In this document: in pieces, positions 1-5,718 of the stretch
How the letters are laid out: every line of letters begins with the position of its first letter
How positions within the stretch are numbered: position 1 is the first letter of the stretch
The notes under the pieces: generated by a model
Database searches by the model: none
What the model saw: the letters and a program-made list of their open reading frames with translations, nothing else
What the model was told of the DNA's origin: nothing
Assembly (NCBI GenBank): GCA_023229545.1
Contig: JALNZB010000060.1
Span: 1 to 5,718 of the forward strand
Source of the DNA: Sulfuritalea sp.
GTDB lineage: Bacteria > Pseudomonadota > Gammaproteobacteria > Burkholderiales > Rhodocyclaceae
Length of the DNA: 5,718 nt
Direction: 5' to 3'
Translations under genes and position numbers: made by a program

Positions 1-2
1 CC

Positions 3-374
3 TGTATTGCCCTGCTGCTGCTGCGGACTCCGCCTCTGCGCCAACCGCCAAAACTTCCCGGCGGCAATCGCCGGCAAAGAACCATCCTGGCGCTGGTGGC
101 GATCAATCTGGTGCTGGTCCTGCTGTTTCCGCCATTCGAGTTCTTCTCGGCGATCACCAAAGCCGCGCTGCCTACCTTCGAAGGCTTCTATTTCCTGTTT
201 GGCGACAACTCCCAGCGACAGATCGTGACCCCGATCCTCTACATCGAAGTCGCCCTGATCGTCATCAACGGCGCCCTGCTCTGGCTCCTGTTCAGGGACA
301 AGCCGACAGAGGAAGCCTCGGCCGAGGAGCTAAGGGAGTTGGCGCAGCGAATCCGTGCCGCGCAGAAGAAATAA
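3..374 (+). CDS. Small multi-spanning membrane protein, C-terminal part (5' end outside window)
   Basis: The frame is open from the window edge to a TAA at 372-374, giving 123 visible residues. The true start therefore lies upstream. A GTG at 96 could serve as a start, but it falls inside a hydrophobic segment and would cut it in half, so I treat the gene as truncated by the window. The visible part has the end of one hydrophobic stretch (residues 1-7, CIALLLL), a Pro/Arg-rich basic loop (8-26), a membrane span (about 27-45) and a second span (about 74-97). It ends in a charged cytoplasmic-type tail rich in Glu, Arg and Lys, finishing in AAQKK. The segment between the spans (about 46-73) is aromatic and rich in Phe and Gly. 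I do not recognise the family and assign no function. It reads toward the tRNA gene; no terminator of its own is evident before the tRNA promoter. Confidence 0.72.
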   Translation, partial: CIALLLLRTPPLRQPPKLPGGNRRQRTILALVAINLVLVLLFPPFEFFSAITKAALPTFEGFYFLFGDNSQRQIVTPILYIEVALIVINGALLWLLFRDKPTEEASAEELRELAQRIRAAQKK

Positions 375-417
375 CCCGGGGCAAGAACTGTCCAGCCGCC
401 CTCGTGTGATTGCGAGC

Positions 418-445
418 TTGTCTTCGGCCGTTTCTTCGGTATAAT
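418..445 (+). promoter_or_regulatory. Sigma70-type promoter of the tRNA-Arg gene
   Basis: A perfect -10 hexamer TATAAT lies at 440-445. A weaker -35 candidate, TTGTCT (418-423, 4 of 6 matches to TTGACA), sits 16 bp upstream of it. Transcription would begin near 452, a few bases before the mature tRNA 5' end at 459. The GC-rich stretch CCCGCCC directly after the -10 resembles the discriminator of stringently controlled stable-RNA promoters. That regulation is inferred from the pattern only. Confidence 0.75.
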
Positions 446-458
446 CCCGCCCTCTCAA

Positions 459-535
459 GCGCCCGTAGCTCATCTGGATAGAGTACTTGGCTACGAACCA
501 AGGGGTAGGGAGTTCGAATCTCTCCGGGCGCACCA
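459..535 (+). tRNA. tRNA-Arg (anticodon ACG)
   Basis: The 77-nt cloverleaf folds completely. The acceptor stem GCGCCCG (459-465) pairs with CGGGCGC (525-531). The D stem is GCTC/GAGT (468-471 with 481-484). The anticodon stem CTTGG/CCAAG (486-490 with 498-502) encloses loop CTACGAA, with anticodon ACG at 493-495. The variable loop is GGGTA, and the T stem GGGAG/CTCTC (508-512 with 520-524) encloses TTCGAAT. Discriminator A532 is followed by an encoded CCA (533-535). The anticodon reads CGN arginine codons, and A34 is normally deaminated to inosine by TadA in bacteria. The sequence closely resembles E. coli tRNA-Arg(ACG) as I recall it. The gene has its own promoter and terminator, so it appears to be a single-gene unit. 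Confidence 0.97.
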
Positions 536-540
536 GCATC

Positions 541-577
541 AAAAAAGGGTCTGCAGAAATGCAGGCCCTTTTCATTT
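541..577 (+). terminator. Rho-independent terminator of the tRNA-Arg unit
   Basis: A 13-bp stem (543-555 paired with 560-572, one G-T pair) closes a GAAA tetraloop (556-559). The base of the stem is A-rich on the 5' side and TTTT on the 3' side, continuing as CATTT, so the U-tract is built into the hairpin. It starts eight bases after the tRNA CCA end. The A-run at 541-546 means it could also work on the opposite strand. Confidence 0.9.
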
Positions 578-602
578 ACACCCTTGCTACCATGCATGGC
601 CG

Positions 603-619
603 CGGGCAGCCTCTGCCCG
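603..619 (+). other. Small GC-rich hairpin in the leader of the DUF2855 gene
   Basis: CGGGCAG (603-609) pairs perfectly with CTGCCCG (613-619) around a 3-nt loop. It ends about 10 bases before the likely ribosome binding site of the downstream gene. No T-tract follows, so it is not a terminator. It may simply be a chance inverted repeat in GC-rich DNA, or it could tune translation of the leader. No promoter is obvious between 578 and 639. Confidence 0.35.
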
Positions 620-639
620 GACTGCTTCGAGGGTGCGCC

Positions 640-1740
640 ATGAATACGATCGATTTCCTCGTCCGCAAGGATAGTCTCGGCGACACGGAACTGCGCGAGG
701 CGCCCGCGCCTCCGCTCGCCGCGGGCCAGGTTCGGCTCGCCGTGGAACAATTTGCGCTGACGGCCAACAACATCACCTATGCCGCGTTCGGCGAGGCGAT
801 GAACTACTGGGGCTTCTATCCGGCGGAATCCGGCTGGGGACGAATACCGGTCTGGGGCTTTGGCAGCGTGGTGGAGTCGCAGCACCCCGACGTATCGGTG
901 GGCGAGAAATTCTACGGCTACTACCCGATGTCATCGAGCGTCGTCTTGCAGCCCGTGCGCCCGTCACCCGCGGGATTCTTCGACGGCGCCGAACACCGTG
1001 CCGCGCTGCATCCGGTCTATAACAACTACACGCGCTGCAGCGCCGACCCCTTCTACACGCCACAGACCGAAGACGTCCAGGCGCTGCTGCGCCCGCTGTT
1101 CATGACCTCGTGGCTGATCGACGATTTTCTCGCCGACAATGATTTTTTTGGTGCCGGCGACGGTGGCCTCATGCTGTTGTCCAGCGCATCGAGCAAGACC
1201 GCCTATGGCACGGCATTTCAACTCGCGCAACGGCAGGGCATCGAGGTGGTCGGCCTGACCTCTGCCGCCAACCTGGAGTTCTGCCGCAGCCTCGGCTGCT
1301 ATCACCGGGTCGTGGCCTACGATCAACTGGACCAGATCGCGCCGGGCGCGACTTGCGTGTACATCGACTTTGCCGGCAACGCCGGCCTGCGCAGAGCCAT
1401 TCATACCCGGTTCGCGAATCTGAAATACAGCAGTTCGATCGGCGGCACCCATGTCGAGCAGCTGGGCGGCGCGAGGGACCTGCCCGGCCCGCGCGCCACA
1501 CTGTTTTTCGCGCCGGCGCAAATCAAGAAGCGCAACGCGGAGTGGGGCGCCGACATCCTCGGCCAGCGCCTGCTCCAGGCATGGCGCGGCTTCATCGGCA
1601 AAGTGTGCGATCCGGCTGCGCCTTGGCTGGTGGTCGAGCATCACGTGGGACCGGATGCGGTCAAAGCCGCCTATGCGGCGGTGCTCGGCGGACGCGGCGA
1701 CCCGCGAGTCGGGCACATGCTCTCGCTGGCGAAGGGTTGA
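640..1740 (+). CDS. DUF2855 family protein, dehydrogenase-like (MDR) fold
   Basis: The product is 366 residues, in keeping with the roughly 350-370 residues I expect for DUF2855. I chose the ATG at 640 because GAGGG (629-633) lies six bases upstream and the product then begins MNTIDFLVRK. Longer forms from 487 or 592 would run through the tRNA/terminator region or add low-quality sequence. The N-terminal half looks GroES-like, as in medium-chain dehydrogenases/reductases: LTANNITYAAFGEAMNYWGF (40-59) followed by the glycine-containing turn VWGFGSVV (71-78). A Rossmann-like segment follows at about 177-215, with LMLLSSASSKTAYGTAF at its start and VVGLTSAANLEFCRSLGC next. Where classical MDR enzymes have a GxGxxG nucleotide loop, this protein has SSASSKTAYG (181-190), so cofactor binding is uncertain. 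The substrate is unknown. It stands alone on its strand, downstream of the tRNA terminator and convergent with the restriction-type genes, with no functional link to either visible. Confidence 0.85.
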   Translation: MNTIDFLVRKDSLGDTELREAPAPPLAAGQVRLAVEQFALTANNITYAAFGEAMNYWGFYPAESGWGRIPVWGFGSVVESQHPDVSVGEKFYGYYPMSSSVVLQPVRPSPAGFFDGAEHRAALHPVYNNYTRCSADPFYTPQTEDVQALLRPLFMTSWLIDDFLADNDFFGAGDGGLMLLSSASSKTAYGTAFQLAQRQGIEVVGLTSAANLEFCRSLGCYHRVVAYDQLDQIAPGATCVYIDFAGNAGLRRAIHTRFANLKYSSSIGGTHVEQLGGARDLPGPRATLFFAPAQIKKRNAEWGADILGQRLLQAWRGFIGKVCDPAAPWLVVEHHVGPDAVKAAYAAVLGGRGDPRVGHMLSLAKG

Positions 1741-1849
1741 GCGGAAAGAGTGACGCACGGTATTTCGGACTATGTTGCTCTGAAACGCTATAACTTCAAG
1801 CGCTTTCACAACCGGTAAAGGTCGGCGCTGGCGGCACGGCGCAATGCGA

Positions 1850-4369
1850 CTACCCTGCCACCCCAAACACCAAATCCAGCCCCGCATTGTCACTCACCGC
1901 CAGCACCCGCTTGCGGCTTTCCACGTCTATCAAGTCCAGTCGCTTGATCTCGTTGCCGTCCAGCCGGATTAGTTCGATCCGCCCGAACTGCATGGCGTGC
2001 TTGGCGGCGAACTGCGCCAGCCCCTTAGCTTTTGCATAGCTGTCGGCCAGTGCCGGCGAGTGCGGTTCGAGAATATCCACCACTAGCCCGGCGCCGTCGC
2101 GGCGTACCACCAGGAAATCCGGGTACATCGGCCTCACTTCACCGCCAATCTCATATGGCAGCGCCAACGCCCACGGCTTCCGCTCAATGTTGCGCAACCA
2201 GCCAACAACGTCTTCGCGCGCAATCTCCGCCTCGATGACGGCGTGCTCCCAACTATTCAGCGGCGCGACGAAATGGCCGGTAATGTCTATATACAGATGA
2301 TGCGCATAGGCACGATAGGCGGAGTCCTTGGCATCCACGGCCAGCATGATCTCGGCCGGCGGCAAGAAGGCCAGCGCCTCGGGGTCTTTCGCTACCTCTT
2401 GCGCCTTGTTGTAGTCCTCCTGCTCGGCGGTGGAGAGCTTCTTGATGGCCGCCTTGTTTGCTTTTAGCAGTGCCTCACAGCGTGCGCCGCAAGCCTGCTC
2501 CAAGGTCTTCCAGGCTTTTTCGTCTTGCAGCACCAGAAATAATTCGAGCCGGGAACGACTCGGCATCTCATCGGCCTCGTCCTCGTCGTAGTGCGTCTGC
2601 CAGTAGTCCAGATGCAAGCCCTCGCCCAGCCGCTGGCCAGCGCGGTTGAAAAGATCGTCGATGTTTTTCTCATCCAACGGTACCGTGACGGTCTGGCCGT
2701 GGATTTCTTTCCACGTTCCTTGCTCAACGATTACGGCATTAAGTGTGATTTCCCCGGAGCCATTCACCTTGGCGTCGAAATTTGGATCGTCCTTTTTCAG
2801 CCGTGCACGCTCGGCGTCCAACGTGTCGATCACCAGCTTTTTGGATGCGTCCCAAGCAGTCATATCTACTTGGTGCATAGTCGTCAGCAGGCGCGAAAGC
2901 GCCATCAACCGGCGCGTGTTGGATACTTTTCGTACCCGCTCCACTCGGTAGGTCGGCAGATCGGTCAGTGCCTCGAATGCCGCATCCATGCCCTTGTCAC
3001 GTTTGAATGTGACCAGATTCGCGCCGTCCTCAATATCCGTCGGCGGCAACTCCATGGGGTCGCCCTGCTTCAGGTGATTGACAACACGGGTCAAGCCTTC
3101 CGAGTCGTAGTGCGGCAGATAGAGCGACACAGAGTTGAGTATTTCGCTGCCCTCGATGCGACGCGCCAGCGGCGTGCGCACCATCCGACCAATCAACTGC
3201 GCGATCAATGTATCGTCCTGCGCCGTGCGAAACGACATCATCACCTCGGCGCGCGGGCAGTCCCAGCCAGTGGTCAGCGCCATCTTGAACAGCACGAAGC
3301 GGATGCCCGTTTCTTCCTGAATGCGTGACGGGTCGATCTTGCGGATCAGCACACCATGCGCCGTGATGGGCGCGTCATGCTCGAAGCAATGTGCAATTTC
3401 GAGGGGATTAAGAGGCCCGGTTTCCTTCTCGATGGTGGCGATCACTTCATTCAGATCGGTGCGGGAAAGCGCCTCGCTGCTGCCGTCCTGTACCTGGATG
3501 ATCAGAGCCGGCTGCACCTCCGGCAGACCCTGCGCCTGAGTATAGGTGCGCCATTCCTCGCCCATCGCGCGCCATTGCTGCACGGCGGCGCGGAGCATAG
3601 TGGTATCGGTGGGGAAAGCTTCGTTTGGGTGAAAAACCATGATGCGGTCTTTCAGCAAACCAGAGGCGCGCACGTCAAGCGGGTTCACCTCGCACTTGCG
3701 CGGTGTGCGGTTGGCCTGCCCGTCGATGAGCTGCTGAAAGCGTTGCGGCGTGGCCGAAACGCCCAGAATCAGGTCGATGGGGGGAATCTCGCCCTCGGAG
3801 CCCTTGACGAACTTCTGCATCACCGTCAGCCGGTTGGCCTCGTCGTTGCGGCTCACCTTCGTGCCCCGGTGTGCCTCGTCGATGATCAGATAAAAACGGT
3901 CGCCTTTGGTCTTGGCGGTATTGGCGATGGTGTCCCAGATCGTATAGGTACGCTTGTCACCCCGACCCGAGGTCAAGAGCTTGTCCTTGCCCAGCTTTTG
4001 CGTATTGATGAAATACAGTTTGCCGCCGGCGAAGGTCTCGCGGTCGAAATCGGCATCCACGATCACCAGATCGCCGTTGCCCAGCTTGGTGGAGGCCGAA
4101 GCAATTCGCTTTTTCGATTGATCGTTGAGCACCGGCTGATCCGACAACCAGAGAAACACCGCGTCCGGTTCGGCATCGAAGCGGTCGGAGCCGTTCAGGA
4201 TTTCCTCGATCAGCGCCGCCGTGATGACGGTTTTCCCCGAGCCGGTTGGCGCGGCGAGAATCACAGCCTGCCGGTCGCCCCCTTCCGCAACCTCGCGTTT
4301 GGCAGGGTTCAGTTTCTTGATAAGTTGCTCGACCGCATCTTCCTGAAAGTCCTTGAGTTCCAGCTTCAT
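1850..4369 (-). CDS. Type III restriction-like DEAD/DEAH helicase (Res-type subunit)
   Basis: The product is 839 residues. It starts at the ATG whose last bases overlap the stop of the upstream methyltransferase gene (ATGA); GGAG lies 11 bases upstream. An in-frame start 27 codons earlier exists but would sit inside that upstream gene. SF2 helicase motifs occur in order: a Q-type segment LKDFQEDAVEQL (5-16), Walker A APTGSGKT (40-47), motif Ia FLWLSDQPVLNDQS (72-85), DEAH (164-167), SAT (205-207), motif V TTGWDCP (366-372) and motif VI QLIGRMVR (391-398). These match type III Res enzymes, which hydrolyse ATP to move along DNA. The C-terminus resembles the Res endonuclease domain: a helix with E708, then WLRN (724-727), YPDF (P750, D751) and VDILEPH (764-770). 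The lysine of PD-(D/E)xK is replaced by H770; K780 and K782 follow in the next helix. The length is somewhat short for Res (usually about 900-1000). Helicase activity is well supported; DNA cleavage is not certain. Confidence 0.9.
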   Translation of the reverse strand: MKLELKDFQEDAVEQLIKKLNPAKREVAEGGDRQAVILAAPTGSGKTVITAALIEEILNGSDRFDAEPDAVFLWLSDQPVLNDQSKKRIASASTKLGNGDLVIVDADFDRETFAGGKLYFINTQKLGKDKLLTSGRGDKRTYTIWDTIANTAKTKGDRFYLIIDEAHRGTKVSRNDEANRLTVMQKFVKGSEGEIPPIDLILGVSATPQRFQQLIDGQANRTPRKCEVNPLDVRASGLLKDRIMVFHPNEAFPTDTTMLRAAVQQWRAMGEEWRTYTQAQGLPEVQPALIIQVQDGSSEALSRTDLNEVIATIEKETGPLNPLEIAHCFEHDAPITAHGVLIRKIDPSRIQEETGIRFVLFKMALTTGWDCPRAEVMMSFRTAQDDTLIAQLIGRMVRTPLARRIEGSEILNSVSLYLPHYDSEGLTRVVNHLKQGDPMELPPTDIEDGANLVTFKRDKGMDAAFEALTDLPTYRVERVRKVSNTRRLMALSRLLTTMHQVDMTAWDASKKLVIDTLDAERARLKKDDPNFDAKVNGSGEITLNAVIVEQGTWKEIHGQTVTVPLDEKNIDDLFNRAGQRLGEGLHLDYWQTHYDEDEADEMPSRSRLELFLVLQDEKAWKTLEQACGARCEALLKANKAAIKKLSTAEQEDYNKAQEVAKDPEALAFLPPAEIMLAVDAKDSAYRAYAHHLYIDITGHFVAPLNSWEHAVIEAEIAREDVVGWLRNIERKPWALALPYEIGGEVRPMYPDFLVVRRDGAGLVVDILEPHSPALADSYAKAKGLAQFAAKHAMQFGRIELIRLDGNEIKRLDLIDVESRKRVLAVSDNAGLDLVFGVAG

Positions 4370-5718
4370 GGCGTGGGGTTCTCCGACAGGTTGATACGGA
4401 AGTTTTCCAGATAGTCCTTGTAGAGCTGTACCACGCGCAGCGCGGGCCATTCATGGCGCAGCTTGTAGATGGTGTTCCGCGAATTGGTGACGACAAAGAC
4501 ATGCGTCAGGTCTGCGCGGTTTTCCACATGCCGCACAAAGTCCTTGAAGCGCGTTTCCTGCATCAGCACCGCGAAATGACAGCCGGACGGCAGCAGCCAC
4601 GGCGCATGTGCATCAGGCGCCTCCGGGCGCGGCCCGCGCGCGCCAGCCATCATCCAGAGAATCGGCAGGATCGCGGCGAACTGCCGCCCCATCTGCACCT
4701 CCTGCGGATCGAGAAAATCCAGCCGGAAGTAGTCGAGATTGGCGGCAAAGCCATCAGCCAGCGGGCGCTTTTCGTTCTCAGTGACGATCTGCGGTCCCAG
4801 CGTCTCGGCAATCTGCACTTTCAAGGCATTGAACAGTTTGCCCTCTGAAGTCATCACGCAAACCTCTGTCACGTGGTCGGCTTCGGTGAGTTCCTCCAGC
4901 CAGGCCGATGCCTGTTGCACGTCCCACAGAATGGAAACGGCAACCTCGTCGTCGAGCAGCCACGGCCCATCATCCACCTTGCTTTGCGGCACGGCGGGCA
5001 ACAGTGCGGCAACCTGCTTGCGCTGGGGCACGGTCAGATTGCGCCCCTCGGCAAAGCCCAATTGGCGGACGCTACGTTGCTTCGCTCGCGTCGTTTGCTT
5101 ATCGGTGAGGTAGTCGCCGGGCAACGGCGTTCCGTCGTCACGCTGACCGAGAATTGTGAACTTTGAGCGCGGCCACGTCACCGACCGACAGATGCCATGC
5201 TTTTCCCATGCGTCTTGTCCTGGCTGCAAACCCAACGCCGTCAGTGTGCGGTTTTCTTCCTCCGACACTTCATTGTTGGTCACCAGAATGCACTGGCGTT
5301 GACCGCCATCGGTGGCGTTCAGCAAGTTCACTGCATTGAGTGTCGTTCCGCTTCCCGCAAAGAAATCCGCCAGCAGCGCATGGGGTTGGTCGCGCACCAC
5401 GGCGGCGATGGCATCGCGCACGGCATAGATCGATTTCGGAAAGGCGAAGCGCCCACCTTCACCGAGGATGTTGCGCAACAAGCTGGAGCCGTAGTTTCCG
5501 GCATCGTGCGTGCTGCGATGCCACACCGTCTTGATCGAGCGCTGCTCGCCCTCGGTGTATTCAATATCGACGGCACCAGACTCCGCATCACGACTAACAA
5601 TTCGGATGGCGCCTTCCTCAATCTGCCTTTGCGCCTTCTGTCCGAGATAGAGCACCGTCCAGGTCTTGCGAGCATCGTCGTAGCCGCCCAACCGCACATA
5701 GCCTTTCGCTACCAGATC
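4366..5718 (-). CDS. Type III Mod-like DNA methyltransferase (adenine/cytosine-N4 family), C-terminal part; 5' end outside window
   Basis: The frame is open to the right edge (450 visible residues beginning DLVAKGYVRL), so the start lies outside. The GTG at 5695-5697 is an internal valine, not a convincing start. Visible blocks match the second half of a beta-class amino-methyltransferase: TVWHRSTHDAGNYGSSLL (64-81), motif X-like FPKS (93-96) and the S-adenosylmethionine-binding motif I DFFAGSGTT (118-126), followed by ILVTNNE. In this class the catalytic D/NPPY motif precedes the target-recognition region and motif I, so it should lie beyond the window; base specificity cannot be read here. 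A conserved-looking stretch GICRSVTWPRSKFTILG follows (175-191). The last 200 or so residues (about 254-450) form a further globular region, including LDYFRLDFLDPQEVQMG, PILWMMAGARG and VVQLYKDYLENFRIN, that I cannot assign to a characterised domain. The gene overlaps the helicase gene by 4 bp, so the two are co-transcribed and very likely act together in restriction-modification or phage defence. Confidence 0.88.
   Translation of the reverse strand, partial: DLVAKGYVRLGGYDDARKTWTVLYLGQKAQRQIEEGAIRIVSRDAESGAVDIEYTEGEQRSIKTVWHRSTHDAGNYGSSLLRNILGEGGRFAFPKSIYAVRDAIAAVVRDQPHALLADFFAGSGTTLNAVNLLNATDGGQRQCILVTNNEVSEEENRTLTALGLQPGQDAWEKHGICRSVTWPRSKFTILGQRDDGTPLPGDYLTDKQTTRAKQRSVRQLGFAEGRNLTVPQRKQVAALLPAVPQSKVDDGPWLLDDEVAVSILWDVQQASAWLEELTEADHVTEVCVMTSEGKLFNALKVQIAETLGPQIVTENEKRPLADGFAANLDYFRLDFLDPQEVQMGRQFAAILPILWMMAGARGPRPEAPDAHAPWLLPSGCHFAVLMQETRFKDFVRHVENRADLTHVFVVTNSRNTIYKLRHEWPALRVVQLYKDYLENFRINLSENPTP

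Noticed and set aside
487..639. N-terminal extension of the DUF2855 gene by 51 codons from a start at 487
   Set aside because: It would begin inside the tRNA anticodon stem and translate through the terminator. The ATG at 640 has a ribosome-binding match and gives the expected family length.
292..885. Open frame of 197 codons on the minus strand across the tRNA
   Set aside because: It reads through the tRNA gene and its terminator on the opposite strand, so it cannot be a plausible protein gene.
1741..1849. Possible bidirectional terminator between the convergent genes
   Set aside because: Only short imperfect inverted repeats such as AAGCGCTT and GCGC pairs are present, with no adjacent T-tract on either strand.
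964..1893. Open frame of 309 codons on the minus strand across the DUF2855 gene
   Set aside because: It overlaps both the DUF2855 gene and the end of the helicase gene, and its translation is Arg/Ala/Gln-rich without motifs.
2591..3328. Open frame of 245 codons on the plus strand opposite the helicase gene
   Set aside because: It is an antisense shadow of the helicase gene, with no ribosome-binding site or family resemblance seen.
3356..4414. Long open frame of 352 codons on the plus strand opposite the helicase gene
   Set aside because: It lies antisense to a gene with clear helicase motifs, has no recognisable domain, and is rich in Arg, His, Leu and Gly as expected from reading GC-rich coding DNA backward.
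4370..4450. 27-codon upstream extension of the helicase gene
   Set aside because: It lies wholly within the methyltransferase coding sequence. The residues are Gly/Ala-rich and lack the LKDFQ start typical of Res proteins, while the ATGA overlap offers a natural start.

Overview
The window looks like chromosomal DNA of a GC-rich proteobacterium, probably beta- or gammaproteobacterial. This rests on the GC content (about 70% in a sampled line of the oxidoreductase gene), an E. coli-like tRNA-Arg(ACG) with an encoded CCA end, and sigma70-type signals. The lineage is an inference; no species marker is present.

Left part, plus strand (1-1740). The window opens inside a gene for a small membrane protein (3' end at 374). 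A compact, self-contained tRNA unit follows: a promoter with a perfect TATAAT box, a 77-nt tRNA-Arg(ACG) at 459-535, and a strong GAAA-loop terminator that starts a few bases later. Next is a complete 366-residue gene of the DUF2855 family (640-1740), a dehydrogenase-like fold of unknown substrate.

Right part, minus strand (1850-5718). Two genes run toward DUF2855. The upstream one is a DNA methyltransferase of the beta-class/type III Mod kind. Its 5' part, including the expected DPPY catalytic motif, lies beyond the right edge. The second is a complete 839-residue SF2 helicase of the type III restriction (Res) kind. The stop of the first and the start of the second overlap as ATGA, so they form a coupled two-gene operon. 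Together they look like a type III-like restriction-modification or related defence module, with one protein modifying DNA and the other translocating along it and possibly cutting it. Two features set it apart from textbook EcoP-type systems. The Res C-terminus has PD...D-I-L-E-P-H, where a PD-(D/E)xK nuclease would have lysine. The methyltransferase carries a roughly 200-residue extra C-terminal region of unknown role.

The two convergent blocks are separated by 109 bp (1741-1849), in which I see no convincing terminator or other element. The operon is visibly less GC-rich in sampled lines than the DUF2855 gene, which fits acquisition by horizontal transfer near a tRNA gene. No attachment-site repeat, integrase, insertion sequence or CRISPR array was found. 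I do not see a clearly new system here; the most notable content is the variant type III-like module.
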